Assembly (NCBI GenBank): GCA_965146665.1
Contig: CBCTHE010000004.1
Coordinates: 1-64,000, forward strand
Direction of reading: 5' to 3'
Length of the DNA: 64,000 nucleotides
Origin: Ructibacterium sp965146665
GTDB taxonomy: Bacteria; Bacillota; Clostridia; Monoglobales; Monoglobaceae
Positions 1-9,500 of this stretch are shown here, piece after piece (position 1 is the first letter of the stretch; each line of letters opens with the position of its first letter). A program made the translations under genes and the position numbers. Below the pieces are notes generated by a model, which searched no databases, was not told where the DNA came from, and was given only the letters and a program-made list of their open reading frames with translations.

Positions 1-131
1 CCTTCAAACCCATCGTAGTAGTACTCACCATCTACTACATTGATTGTCCCTTTCGACGCTGCAAATACAAAGGTGGGGACAATCATTGTGCAAATCAGTG
101 AGATTGTAACGATTAAACTTAATTTTTTCAT
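1..131 (-). CDS. Secreted protein, 5' end only (partial)
   Basis: Only the first 43 codons are in the window; the gene runs off the left edge. The N-terminus (MKKLSLIVTISLICTMIVP...) is a clear Sec signal peptide: two lysines, a hydrophobic core of about 17 residues, and a likely signal peptidase I site after TFVFA. The mature part begins ASKGTINVVDGEYYYDG. A strong ribosome binding site GGAGGT (complement of 137-142) precedes the ATG at 131. The gene is divergent from the AraC regulator at 353, so the AT-rich 221 bases between them must hold both promoters; I could not assign a convincing -35/-10 pair. No family is recognised from the visible part. Confidence 0.75.
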   Translation of the reverse strand, partial: MKKLSLIVTISLICTMIVPTFVFAASKGTINVVDGEYYYDGFE

Positions 132-352
132 TTTTTACCTCCATAGTGTTTTTATTTTAATTTTATCTGTTTTGTTAATATTTTACTCAACCGTTCAAAC
201 CCCTGAATTTATGTACAAAAAACTTTGACTTGCTTTTTTTCGCACCATATGTTAGAATAAGTTTGCATATTAATTTTATTAAAATTCATTACTTTTTTAT
301 ATAAAAATATTATTAAATTTTGTTAAAATCTTATTGTTTTGTGAGGTAAATT

Positions 353-1165
353 ATGGCTAATATTATTCTTCCACAGATTATTAACGCAGGGATATACGAT
401 GCTGCTGCAGTTCATAAAAATCAACCAGAAACTCCGAAGCGCCATGTATCTGTCTTTGAAATTGAGCTGCCGTTTTATGAAGGCGGTCTTTCATTCATAA
501 ATGAAAAAAAATACGAAATTTCTCCCCATCATATTATTTGCGGAAAGCCCGGGCAGATACGTCACACCCGTCTCCCGTTTAAATGCAGTTTTATTCATTT
601 AACACTGGAAGATAACTATTTGAAGCAAGTGGTTTCCTCTTTCCCGGACTATATGGATGTAGGTGACAATATAAAAAAATACAGACGCCTATTTAGAGAA
701 ATTATAAGCGCATTCACTTTCCCTACGGATAATTACGAACTATATCTTGGCGGAAAAATTCTCCAGCTTTTATATATGCTAAACCTCAAATCAACTTCTG
801 CAGAAAATGACGGTGCAACAAACAATAAAGACATTGTTGCGCAAGGCATTACCTATATAAAAGAGCACTTTACAGAGAATATAACCCTCAATGATATTGC
901 TTCTGCGCTCAGCATAAGTCCCATTTACTTTCATCAAACATTTTCACGTGCTATGGGGAAAAAAACGCCTTTTGATTATATCTTGAATAAAAGAATTGAC
1001 TTAGCCAAGAAGCTGTTGGTTTCATCCACATACTCTCTGGCAGAAATTGCTTATAAATGTGGTTTTTCTTCTCAGTCATACTTTGGGCAGGTTTTTAAGA
1101 AAAAAACAAATATCACCCCGTATGAATATAGAAAAACCAACTATTTAAAATATCCTGAGAAATAA
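353..1165 (+). CDS. AraC-family transcriptional regulator
   Basis: 270 residues, the usual AraC/XylS length. The C-terminal ~100 residues (about 165-265) form the double helix-turn-helix: the first is around ITLNDIASALSISPIYFHQ and the second around YSLAEIAYKCGFSSQSYFG, with the family signature ending in the PYEYRK region. The N-terminal half fits a cupin-like ligand-sensing domain (EIELPFYEGGLSFI...GKPGQIRHTRLPF). The start is fixed by GAGGT seven bases before ATG 353. It is divergent from a secreted-protein gene and is followed 51 bases later by a YesL-type gene in the same direction. This arrangement is common for sugar-responsive regulators in Clostridia; the inducer cannot be read from the sequence. 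Confidence 0.9.
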   Translation: MANIILPQIINAGIYDAAAVHKNQPETPKRHVSVFEIELPFYEGGLSFINEKKYEISPHHIICGKPGQIRHTRLPFKCSFIHLTLEDNYLKQVVSSFPDYMDVGDNIKKYRRLFREIISAFTFPTDNYELYLGGKILQLLYMLNLKSTSAENDGATNNKDIVAQGITYIKEHFTENITLNDIASALSISPIYFHQTFSRAMGKKTPFDYILNKRIDLAKKLLVSSTYSLAEIAYKCGFSSQSYFGQVFKKKTNITPYEYRKTNYLKYPEK

Positions 1166-1216
1166 CTACAACCAAATATCAAGGCTTTACAAAAATCAGA
1201 AATAAGGTGGTTCTAC

Positions 1217-2074
1217 ATGTTTTTTTACAATGATTCAAAACCGGGAAAAGGCGTTGAAAAACGAGACCCAAACAAATCCCGCATTTTAGTTTTTTTTGAT
1301 ATTTTACCCGGGAAATTATGGAAACTGTGCAAACTCAATGTTTTATACCTATTCTCAATTATTCCTACATACATCATTACAATGGTTGTTATGGGATGTA
1401 TTTCGGCACCAATTATCAACGCATTGTCCGGTTTATTTGAAGATTCTTCATTTTTTTCATCAAACATTTGGTTTGATTTAATCATTCGGGGTATTTTGGC
1501 TTTTCTTTTTACCGTTTTTTGGGGGCAAGGTCCTACTACAGCAGGATTTACCTATATTACCTGTGAATATAGCAAGGAACAACACTGTTGGCTTTTTAGT
1601 GATTTTTTTGAAAAACTAAAGATGCATTTTAAGGAAAGTCTTCTTTTGTGGTTGATTGACCTATTCGTTTTTTGGTTGTTATCTATAGCCTTTATGATTT
1701 ATGTTAAACTAAATATGTTAGTTTTAGCATGTACGATTTTTATTATGTTTTTTGTTTATACCATCATGCACCCATATTTATATTCGATAATGATTACCGC
1801 TAAATTGAGTTTGTGGAAAATTTTTAAACTTTCACTTGTTCTTGCTTTTGGGAAACCTTTACTGAATTTATCAATTTCTTTTTTCATTTTGCTTGTTCAT
1901 ATAGTTCTGCCGGTGGCTATTGTATTGCGCTTCAGCACACCTCTTGCTATAGCATTAGCTTTATTATTTGAAATTCTTATTTCCCCGGCTTTAACAAGTT
2001 TTACAATAAATTTTTCTACTTATCCGACTATCAACAAATACACTAATTTCGAAAAGACCCCAGGCATAGAATGA
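1217..2074 (+). CDS. YesL/DUF624 family integral membrane protein
   Basis: 285 residues with about five to six hydrophobic segments (around 40-65, 90-115, 150-195, 210-235, 240-265). The N-terminus KSRILVFFDILPGKLWKLCKLNVLYL and the following membrane pair resemble YesL/DUF624 proteins, which are often encoded beside ABC sugar-transport operons of Firmicutes; their biochemical role is not established. The start is supported by AAGGTGG ten bases upstream. It probably shares a transcript with the AraC gene and ends at the terminator at 2091-2119. It is either ICE cargo or left chromosomal flank. Confidence 0.75.
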   Translation: MFFYNDSKPGKGVEKRDPNKSRILVFFDILPGKLWKLCKLNVLYLFSIIPTYIITMVVMGCISAPIINALSGLFEDSSFFSSNIWFDLIIRGILAFLFTVFWGQGPTTAGFTYITCEYSKEQHCWLFSDFFEKLKMHFKESLLLWLIDLFVFWLLSIAFMIYVKLNMLVLACTIFIMFFVYTIMHPYLYSIMITAKLSLWKIFKLSLVLAFGKPLLNLSISFFILLVHIVLPVAIVLRFSTPLAIALALLFEILISPALTSFTINFSTYPTINKYTNFEKTPGIE

Positions 2075-2090
2075 TATTTCATATAAGAGA

Positions 2091-2119
2091 AACAGTTGCA
2101 AATGACGCAACTGTTTTTT
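2091..2119 (+). terminator. Rho-independent terminator after the YesL gene
   Basis: Perfect 9-bp stem AACAGTTGC / GCAACTGTT with a 7-base loop, followed by a run of T on the plus strand. It ends the AraC-YesL transcript between convergent genes. Confidence 0.85.
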
Positions 2120-2130
2120 AGATGATAAAA

Positions 2131-2433
2131 CTACAATGCAGACTCTTTTTTCCAACACATCGGATAGACCATATTAAGCATTTCGTACTTAGCACCTGCC
2201 ATTTGGTTATATGGCAACTGCTCCCATTTGCTTTTACCGATAATCTGTTTTATTTTTGAAAGATTATCTTCCGTATCACAGACATCGGGGATAAGCGGGG
2301 TTCGTATTATATAAGGCTTTCCGCTAGACCTTAAAATTTCAAAGTTTTTAAGTTTTGCATCGAGGACGTGTCCCGAACAAGGAAAGTCAATCTGTCTTTC
2401 ATTGTTGTCATATCGTATAGTTACATTAATCAC
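2131..2433 (-). CDS. Small ICE protein with N-terminal module shared with two larger element proteins
   Basis: 100 residues. It starts at GTG 2433 behind a strong GGAGGTG. No named family. The first ~35 residues (MINVTIRYDNNERQIDFPC...VLDAKLKNFEI) match the start of the 402-residue protein at 58193-59401 (MFNCKIKYGDSSSEIYFPC...VLSAKFDELHI) and, more distantly, of 31863-32723. This small protein therefore looks like a stand-alone copy or truncated relative of that ArdA-associated module. It lacks the acidic/Met tail seen on its larger relatives. A terminator-type hairpin (2506-2544) lies about 70 bases upstream of the start. It is the last gene of the long minus-strand series. Confidence 0.7.
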   Translation of the reverse strand: MINVTIRYDNNERQIDFPCSGHVLDAKLKNFEILRSSGKPYIIRTPLIPDVCDTEDNLSKIKQIIGKSKWEQLPYNQMAGAKYEMLNMVYPMCWKKESAL

Positions 2434-2505
2434 TTTGTTTCACCTCCACAAAAATTAGATTTCTTTTTACATTCATTACACAGTTCCTCCTTATTAAATT
2501 TGGGT

Positions 2506-2544
2506 ATAAAAAAAGACGATAACTTCATTTCTGAAATTACCGTC
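2506..2544 (-). terminator. Terminator-like leader hairpin before the 2131-2433 gene
   Basis: On the minus strand an interrupted stem (GACG/CGTC, TAA/TTA, TTCA/TGAA with two mismatches) is followed by seven T and then ATACCCAAA. The same stem + T7 + RTACYYAAA arrangement recurs upstream of other genes in the element (24001, 56301, 60126). Confidence 0.7.
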
Positions 2545-2738
2545 TTCGTTTATCGTTATTAAATTGTGTTAGGGTTCATATCCTGTAGGTTAGACCTTGC
2601 ATCTATTACGTAGTCAAGTCAAATTTTATAGGATTTATGCCGTTGTCTCAGGTTCAAGACTGGTTGAAACGGTGGGTGCATCTACTGTCTTTTATTCAAA
2701 ACGGATTTTTGAAAAAAGCCCGAAAAGTGCGTAAAAAT

Positions 2739-2771
2739 GCGGTCAAAACAGAATGCATCTATTTTGACCGC
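2739..2771 (-). terminator. Hairpin overlapping the end of the truncated VWA gene
   Basis: A perfect 10-bp stem GCGGTCAAAA / TTTTGACCGC, followed on the minus strand by ATTTTTA. It overlaps the last codons of the VWA gene, so the reading frame ends inside the hairpin. Probably a functional terminator that became fused to the truncated gene. Confidence 0.7.
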
Positions 2772-3246
2772 GAATTTTGCTTACCGCATCAATATTTGCA
2801 CCCAAGAAAAGAAACTCCCATCCATATTTTTCTTTCTGATGTTCAATCATTGCCTTGATTTGCGGCTGACTGAATTCCGTACTGGCATTTTCAAATCCAT
2901 CTGTGATAATAACTACCATTGTTTTGACAGGAATCTCGCTGTCCGGCGCAAACTTATGCCTGTTTCCGACATGATTGATTGTTTTTCCGATCGCATCAAG
3001 CAGAGCCGTGCTTCCTCTTGCAAAATACTCTCTGTCTGTTAGCAGACTAACCTTTTTGATGTCAGCGTGGTCGTGAATCATTTCATACTTGTCATCAAAA
3101 AGAACTGTTGTTACGGTCGCATCTCCGACTTCTTTTCTTTGTTTTTCCAGCAGGCTGTTATAACCGCCGATTGTGTCACTTTCCAATCCGCTCATACTTC
3201 CGCTTCTGTCCAAAATAAATACCATTTCCGTTAAACTGTTATTCAT
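2743..3246 (-). CDS. VWA-domain protein, C-terminally truncated
   Basis: 167 residues. A von Willebrand factor A domain with a perfect MIDAS start DRSGSMSG (about residues 13-20), a downstream threonine region and a conserved IITDGFENAS. Relatives continue for ~50 residues after FLGANIDAV; here the frame turns into KIRGQNRCILF and stops inside a hairpin (2739-2771), so the C-terminus is probably lost. VWA proteins bind divalent metal and protein partners; the partner is unknown. The GGAGGTG site lies seven bases before ATG 3246 but inside an 18-bp perfect inverted repeat (3255-3300), so expression may be folded shut. Confidence 0.75.
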   Translation of the reverse strand: MNNSLTEMVFILDRSGSMSGLESDTIGGYNSLLEKQRKEVGDATVTTVLFDDKYEMIHDHADIKKVSLLTDREYFARGSTALLDAIGKTINHVGNRHKFAPDSEIPVKTMVVIITDGFENASTEFSQPQIKAMIEHQKEKYGWEFLFLGANIDAVSKIRGQNRCILF

Positions 3247-3254
3247 AAAAAAAC

Positions 3255-3300
3255 ACCTCCGTTATTTGATGTCTTTATTCTAACATCAAATAACGGAGGT
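3255..3300 (-). promoter_or_regulatory. 18-bp perfect inverted repeat sequestering the VWA ribosome binding site
   Basis: Arms at 3255-3272 and 3283-3300 are exact reverse complements with a 10-base loop. On the minus strand the downstream arm ends in the GGAGGT used by the VWA gene and is followed by GTTTTTTT and then the ATG. The structure can therefore act as a rho-independent terminator and as a lid on the ribosome binding site. A second hairpin (GTCGCTT/AAGCGAC, 3304-3320) lies just upstream. Confidence 0.75.
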
Positions 3301-3334
3301 TAGGTCGCTTTGAAAGCGACAAATAAATCATATA

Positions 3335-4321
3335 TCAAAGATAAACTGAGCCATATCCAACATTCGTTGGCGGCTCATATTTTGTTATACTATCATCAAC
3401 ATCCAGCCGGTCAACAACAGCAAACATTGGAATCTTATCTTTTGAACAAAGACTTGCAACATCGTATAGGGAGATTCTGCTATTAGATGCAGTATACGCC
3501 AATACTTTCTTTTTTGGCTCTACAACATAATTAACATCATAACCATGATAGTAGTTTCCATCTGCAAACACACCAAAAAAGACTTTTTTGTCTGCGTCAT
3601 AATAAATATGATCACAAATATTAAATATATCATATTCAGCGTATTTATCCTCTGCTTGCAAGTGCTTTGTATAAGTTTCAATATCTTTTATATCAATGCT
3701 TTCACATATTTGTCTGCATTCTTTTTCAAATTCAAACAGTCTCTTTTCTTCCCAATGTTTGCTCGACGACCTCACTACACCCTTTTCGGTTAAATAATAT
3801 AATTCGTCTTCATCAGAACTGATTGCGAGCAAACGCTCGCAATCAGCGTCCACTCCAACGGTTTTTGCCCATCCCATATCATCACTCTTTGTAGAAATAT
3901 ATAGATATCTAAATCCAATACCGTTATCAGGAAATCCAAAGACACAATTTCTACATATCACTGTATATATTGCCCTTTCATTTTTTCTCAAATGAATACA
4001 GTTCATCCACGCTAACTCTTCTACATCAAATTCAGGTTCTCCGTTCTCTTTTATCCCAAAGTTTGTTTTATTATTTGTTTTTATGCCGTATTCCTGCAAG
4101 AAAAGTTCAAGTTTTTTCTTGTATGCTGAATAAAAGTTCTTCTTAAATGCAAATTCTTTTTCCCAACATGATATGCATAACCCTGCGGTATAGTCTTCAG
4201 TGTAAATTTCATTACATATGCGGCATTTCCAAGGTTTTTCGATCTTATGTATCATTCCATGCGATTCTATTTGCTTATTTGCGTCTTCTTTTTTCTTTTT
4301 CTTAAATAAATTCCAAAACAT
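3335..4321 (-). CDS. Hypothetical protein with N-terminal zinc-ribbon-like CxxC pair
   Basis: 328 residues from ATG 4321, chosen because GGAGGTGTGAGT precedes it; an ATG 42 bases further upstream has no such site. The start MFWNLFKKKKKED is basic. A CRIC...CISCW pair (about residues 32-52) suggests a small zinc ribbon, followed by a helical and then alpha/beta body of unknown family that includes CDHIYYDADKKVFFGVF. There is no signal peptide, no transmembrane segment and no acidic/Met tail. It lies in the degenerate left part of the element, 90 bases upstream of the VWA gene. Confidence 0.65.
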   Translation of the reverse strand: MFWNLFKKKKKEDANKQIESHGMIHKIEKPWKCRICNEIYTEDYTAGLCISCWEKEFAFKKNFYSAYKKKLELFLQEYGIKTNNKTNFGIKENGEPEFDVEELAWMNCIHLRKNERAIYTVICRNCVFGFPDNGIGFRYLYISTKSDDMGWAKTVGVDADCERLLAISSDEDELYYLTEKGVVRSSSKHWEEKRLFEFEKECRQICESIDIKDIETYTKHLQAEDKYAEYDIFNICDHIYYDADKKVFFGVFADGNYYHGYDVNYVVEPKKKVLAYTASNSRISLYDVASLCSKDKIPMFAVVDRLDVDDSITKYEPPTNVGYGSVYL

Positions 4322-4489
4322 ACTCACACCTCCTCTTTCACTAACCTTACTTAGAATAGACATTTTTCTGTTCTTACTTCAAAAATATATTCACCAAATT
4401 TGCATTCATCGGCAATCCTTCCTCACAATTATATTTTATGTTATTTTGATAATATTTTCAATATGTGCAGATGGAATCTCGGTAGCGAT

Positions 4490-5574
4490 TTATACACCTA
4501 ACAGTTGTTGTTCAAACACAAACAGCGTTTCGTTTATCTCGAATATATCATATTTACCCTGTTCAATAAAATACTCAATAATAATGCCAAATTTACTGCT
4601 TTGAGTAAAGGCAAATCCTGCCCTTTGAAGCAGTTCTTTGGCTTCTTTCATATTGAGCTTCAAAGCGATTATCAATGCAACAACCGTTGTTTTCTTTGGT
4701 GTATAGTCTTTCTTGCGAATTTTAGAAAACAATTTTCTGTCAATATTTGCTCTCTTATACACCTCTACATCCGTCATTCCTTTTTCATCAATCACACGAA
4801 GAAGCATTTCGGAGAAGGTTTCAACCTTGACATTCATCAAATCTTCAAGAGATTTTTTCTTTTTTAGTCTCTTTACGGCGGCGGAATCTATTGTAGCATT
4901 CGGATACATTTGAGCTGCTTGCATTCGTTCTTCAAGACACTCATCACTTATTGCTTTTTGAGAAGAACAAAGATCATACGATTCTCTTGTTACACCACCT
5001 TCTGCAATTCGTCTTCTGTCGTCAGGCTTTACAAGCTGCTCATCAATAAAACTGCGCACTTCATTAAAAAGTTTTTCGCTGATTTGAAATGCTTTTTTGT
5101 CATATACAACAAGATATATTTCCATCTCATTTTCGATAAGAAAATCTTTTATTGCTCTTGTTGCAATTTTAAGCGCTTCTGTTTTCGGATAGCCATAAAT
5201 ACCGGATGAAATTAACGGAAAAGCTATAGATTGCAGATGTTTTTTCTTTGCTAATTTTAGAGAAGATTTATAACATGAATATAATTGTTCTTCCTCCTCC
5301 TATTGTTCTTCCTCCTCCTTAGGATTCTGTCCATATATAGGTCCAACAGTATGTATGACATATTTTGCAGGTAAATCAAACCCTTTTGTTATAACTGACT
5401 CGCCTGTACTGCAATGACCTATCTTATTACATGCCGCTTGTAATTTGGTTAATCCTGTGCGGTAAAGATTGCACCGCAAACACCGCCGCCTGCGAAGAGT
5501 TTCTCGTTTGCAGCATTTACAATTGCATCAGTATTTAATTTTGTTATATCGTTTCTGATTATACTAAATGGCAT
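4490..5574 (-). pseudogene. Macro-domain ADP-ribose hydrolase-like gene, broken by a frameshift and an internal stop
   Basis: Starts at ATG 5574 after GAGGTGAT. The N-terminal piece reads MPFSIIRNDITKLNTDAIVNAAN...GGGVCGAIF, the macro-domain ADP-ribose loop. At about 5450-5455 a one-base loss shifts the frame; reading resumes as LTKLQAACNKIGHCSTGESV, LPAKYVIHTVGPIYG. A TAG then falls inside an 18-bp tandem duplication (5284-5319). The rest continues intact (SIAFPLISSGIYGYPKTEAL and a ~120-residue helical tail resembling an HTH-type C-terminal region, ending at 4490). The intact form would be a two-domain macro protein of ~340 residues acting on ADP-ribosyl groups. Two independent lesions argue for a real pseudogene. 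Confidence 0.85.
5284..5319. repeat. Perfect 18-bp tandem duplication creating a stop codon
   Basis: Two identical copies of ATTGTTCTTCCTCCTCCT. On the minus strand each in-frame copy encodes EEEEQ; the junction of the two copies reads TAG. Removing one copy restores the macro-domain frame. Likely replication slippage. Confidence 0.9.
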
Positions 5575-5727
5575 ATGATCACCTCGCCTCGTCTTTACCT
5601 GAAACATCAAACCCATGAAATCTGCTATCTCATAGTCATCTATATATTGAATATTTCCTTTCCACACTGTATACAGCTATAAATCCGGTCATTGGAAAAA
5701 TAACATCACACAATTTACAAATATATA

Positions 5728-5943
5728 TCACTCTGTGTCACCTTCGGGAAGGACTTCCATGATGTTTCCAATATCACATTTTAGGTATCTGCATATATTT
5801 ACGAGCACCGACAAAGCAACATTCTCATTCTTATTCATTTTGGTTAATGTGGCTCGAGAAAGCAACCCTTCGATGATTAATTCTTCTTTCTTAATTCCTT
5901 TTTCAATCAGCATAATTCATAATTTTTTGTATGATACATCCAT
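5728..5943 (-). pseudogene. Small Xre/Cro-type HTH regulator with nonsense codon at residue 9
   Basis: A start at ATG 5943 is set by GGAGGAATTGAA. It reads MDVSYKKL, then TGA, then IMLIEKGIKKEELIIE...VLVNICRYLKCDIGNIMEVL. Family members typically begin M-x-x-SYxKLWKLL, so TGA replaces the conserved tryptophan (TGG) by one base. The remainder (61 codons) matches the ~70-residue Cro/C1-type repressors with a terminal CDIGDIMEF motif. Reinitiation at ATG 5913 would lose the first helix. The neighbouring macro gene is also broken, so this end of the element appears to be under weak selection. Confidence 0.75.
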
Positions 5944-6221
5944 TTCAATTCCTCCATCGCATAGAGTATTTATTATATTATAACACTTTCTAAAAGAAAT
6001 CTCAATAATTTTTACTGGCTTCCCACGAATTTTTTATAACTTCTAAATATCACACAAAAAATTATAGATCATTATAGCAATTGAACCTATAACCTAAGTT
6101 TTAAAATATTATTTATCCAATTACCCCTATTAGAGTTTAGTCTTCATGGCGGTTCACAATGAACCTCCCCCCGGTTCACGTCAAGGGCAGATTCATTGCG
6201 TTTTCACCATTTCATACATTT
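5944..6221. other. Non-coding AT-rich region with GGTTCA inverted repeat
   Basis: About 280 bases without a credible gene. The left half is very AT-rich. At 6151-6165 there is a perfect inverted repeat GGTTCA-caa-TGAACC, with a third GGTTCAC at 6173-6179. These lie just downstream of the HTH_36 gene and could be binding sites for that protein or iteron-like origin elements. No other structure was seen. Confidence 0.4.
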
Positions 6222-6506
6222 TTAATCTGCCAGCATATACAGATTACTTGTTTGACCGCCATTTTCTCTATGCCTAATTAGCCTTTTTACAAATCCCGCT
6301 CGTTCCAAATCGTTCAGAGCGCGTTTCACAGTGCTTCTGGATAGTTTTGTGTCTGCGCAGATGGTTGCTATGGCAGGAAAGCAGGATTCTTTATTATAGC
6401 AACGCTGAAACAAGTACAAATAAACACTGCATGCTCTCGGCGGAAGGTCGGCTCTGTACAGTTCGTTTATCTTAGTTAATTTTGTTGTGGTCTTGTTCAC
6501 ATCCAT
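6222..6506 (-). CDS. Winged-helix (HTH_36-like) DNA-binding protein
   Basis: 94 residues. It contains a helix-turn-helix of the HTH_36 / replication-initiator type: FPAIATICADTKLSRSTVKR and ALNDLERAGFVKRL, followed by a wing (RHRENGGQTSNLYML). Small proteins of this kind often follow the virD4-like gene in Firmicute ICEs. The start overlaps the end of virD4 by 35 bases, which implies translational coupling. It may control the mobilisation genes or bind the GGTTCA repeats just downstream. No acidic tail. Confidence 0.8.
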   Translation of the reverse strand: MDVNKTTTKLTKINELYRADLPPRACSVYLYLFQRCYNKESCFPAIATICADTKLSRSTVKRALNDLERAGFVKRLIRHRENGGQTSNLYMLAD

Positions 6507-9500
6507 CCACCCTCGCTCCTCTTCCTATTTTCTTATGCGAAATTTCTACCGCTTTTTGCGTAATACCCATACCACCGCCGGGAGCATTTTTATCATCTTT
6601 TTCTTCTTTAGGAATAATTTTTTCTATCCTTTCAATTTCAGCAATTAGCTCATCTTTACCTGCATACGATACTTTTCTGACTTCATGCTTTTCATTCTCA
6701 TATTCCTTGTCAAGTTCAATCCCCCATTTGAAAAACAAGTCCAGTTTTGTCCTCATCGGATTAACGCCTGTTTTTGCAATAATAAAATGAAATCTCGGCA
6801 TGGTCTTTAGTTCATCAACCGTCATGAGCGATCTTGACATCATCTGCAACGACTTTGAACCATCATTCTTTGATTGTGTGACAGAACCGGACAGTATTGT
6901 CTGTTCTCCAAGATTTTTACTCATAACTTCTGCCGTTTCAGAGTTCGGTGCAAATCCGCCGAAGACTGTAAGCTGACAGTTATCGATAATTATACTTGAG
7001 CCTTCTTTACCATAGTTTTTTTCAAGCTGAGCCAAACTTTGTATGATAGCCACTATACTGATCCGGCGCGAACGCCCGGCGCTGAACATCATCTCCGCTG
7101 AATCAATTCTGGGGATAGTGCCTATTTCATCCAGATAAAACATCACTCTGTTTTTTAGCTTACCGCCTGTTTCGTCTGCAATCGCCAGCATTTCCCGATA
7201 AAGCTGTTGCACAATCAATGATATAAGAAAATATTTCGATAGCGATAGGTAATCCTTTGATATTATCTCCGGATTTTCCCCCGCTTCACACCGGACATGA
7301 GACTTTCACCTCATCCGGCGTTCCATCGCAAGAAAACTTCAATTAGATTTACACAATTTCAAACTTTACACTCAAATTGGCAGAAGCTCACAGAGCATTC
7401 GCAGATTATTTACCCGCCCGATTTGATAGTCCGTCAACTGTAAAGTATTTAACAATGTCATGATTGTTTCTTGCCGGGTAGCGTGAACCAGTCTGTGAAC
7501 ATCTGCACATATCAGTGTCAAATTTGCATAGCTGTCATCACCACCGAGTGAGACAGGCAGTTTATGATGACAATGGATTTCATCTACCATCATTTTCCTG
7601 CCTGTTATTGCACACTTTCCCAACTGCCCAGAGTAATGCGAAATTCGATTATCGTTATACTCGATACTCTGATTCAAAATTGGATGCCGCATAAGATAAC
7701 GCAAGATTTCCATATTGATACCGGACAAATTCCGGTGAATTTCTTGCCGCCCCTGCGGTGTATATTTGTTGACATTGCTTTTCTTCCACATAGGATTTCG
7801 GTGCTGAACATAGCCAATCGGAACAATTGGTAAATCTGCTACACACCTTAATTCCTTACTTTTCCCATACTGTTTTAGAATTGCTTTGCATTTCAGAACT
7901 TGTCCATCTGGACGTTTTAGGCGCTCTTTGAGTTTTGCCTTTAGAGTTCGGTTGACATGAAAAGATATTTTGTGGAAGTCTTTGTTGACTTCCGTTGCCA
8001 GACTGTAATACTGGTGTACGCCCATAATAAACGCATTGTAAACGCCCACCAATTTGTAGGCAGTAGCATTGTCAGCCGGGTGTGCCATGTTTTTAGCAGT
8101 CTGTGTTGCTCTTTGCAGTATTTTATTATATGCCTTATCAGATATGTGCGAGGTTACCACATACTTTGGCGTCCCATCTTGTCGCTTGCCCTTGACCTTC
8201 GCTTTCAGCTTGAAACCAAGAAATTCCGAGTAGTGGCGTTTTAGATTTACAATCTTAGATTTTTCTGTGCTGATTTCCAGACCGAGTCGGTCTTTCAACC
8301 ATAGCTTAGTAGCAGTAAACAGCTTGTGTGCATCGGAACGTTTGCGGCAAAACAACTTAAAATCATCAGCATATCGAACGATATAACATTCTTTCAAGTC
8401 GGTTTTTCTGAGCGCTGCATAGATAGGATTTTTGTTTGGCGTTCCATTTTCATGGATGTTGCACCGATATGGATGCCGCGTCGGCATCTCTTCCCACTGG
8501 CTGGCTATCCACCAATCTAATTCATTTAATACAATATTGGATAAAAGCGGTGAGATAACCCCACCCTGCGGTGTACCCTTTTCTGGAAATCCAATTCCTG
8601 CTACTTCCGCCTTAAGCATTGCCGAGATGATGGATAACAGTTTCTTTTCTCTAATTCCCATTGTCCACATCTGCTTCAGCAGCTTTCCATGAGACACATT
8701 ATCAAAGAAACTTTTGATGTCAATATCCACAACAAAATGTAAATTTCGCTGTTGTATCATTGTCATCGCCTGTGCAATCGCATGTTCTGCGCTCCGATTA
8801 GGTCGAAATCCATTCGACCGTTCAAAGAACTTTGCCTCACACACTGGTTCTAACACCTGCAATACACATTGTTGTATCAGCCTGTCTTTGATTGTGGGTA
8901 TCCCCAATGGTCGGGTTTTGCCGTTATCTTTTGGAATTTCCACACGACGCACCTTTCCGGGGTTATACCACGATAGAGATTTACGAATATTTCTGATAAG
9001 GTCAGTATCATTCCATCTTTTCAAATCGTCAATGGTTTTGCCGTCAGCTCCGGGCGTTTTGCTTCCACTGTTGGTTTTCAAATTTCTATACGCCAATCGA
9101 ATATTTTCATCAGACTGAATAATATCCAGCAAATTAGTAAACCTTTTTCCGTTTTTGCTGTCTGCATAAAGTTTGTCAAATACAGCCTGCAAGTCATAGT
9201 ATTCGCTGTTCCGTAACTTTTGGCGTTTGAGAGTTTTCGAGTTTGTCATGGTCAGACCCTCCAAATTGGAGATTTCTTTTCTTAGTCATACTCGAACCCA
9301 TGAAATGTTGTGTAATCTTTTTATTTAGTTTTCTTGTGACTAATGCCTATCCCTCCACGGCTTGTTATCACCGTTTCGTCGGTACTGTGGCATCACTTTC
9401 AGCCAGATAAAAGCAAGTTATATCCAATGGATTTTCCTTGCCAACGCTTCACTGCCTTGTGACAGGCTCCACGCCCTGACCTTACCACGTTCCGATATTC

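Noticed and set aside
40..228. 62-codon plus-strand open frame at the left edge
   Set aside because: Opposite a signal-peptide gene with a strong ribosome binding site; its hydrophobicity reflects the complementary sequence.
132..352. Promoter pair for the divergent genes at the left end
   Set aside because: Candidate hexamers (TTGACT, TAGAAT) have a spacing of about 22 bases, too long to call with confidence.
6472..7238. virD4 as a broken pseudogene with two fragments
   Set aside because: The fragments are exons: removing the intron at GTGCG/AY boundaries restores phase and the conserved sequence exactly.
7372..9249. A diversity-generating retroelement instead of a group II intron
   Set aside because: Maturase and HNH domains, GTGCG/AY ends, a domain V hairpin and in-frame exon joining fit a group II intron; no template/variable repeat pair was seen.
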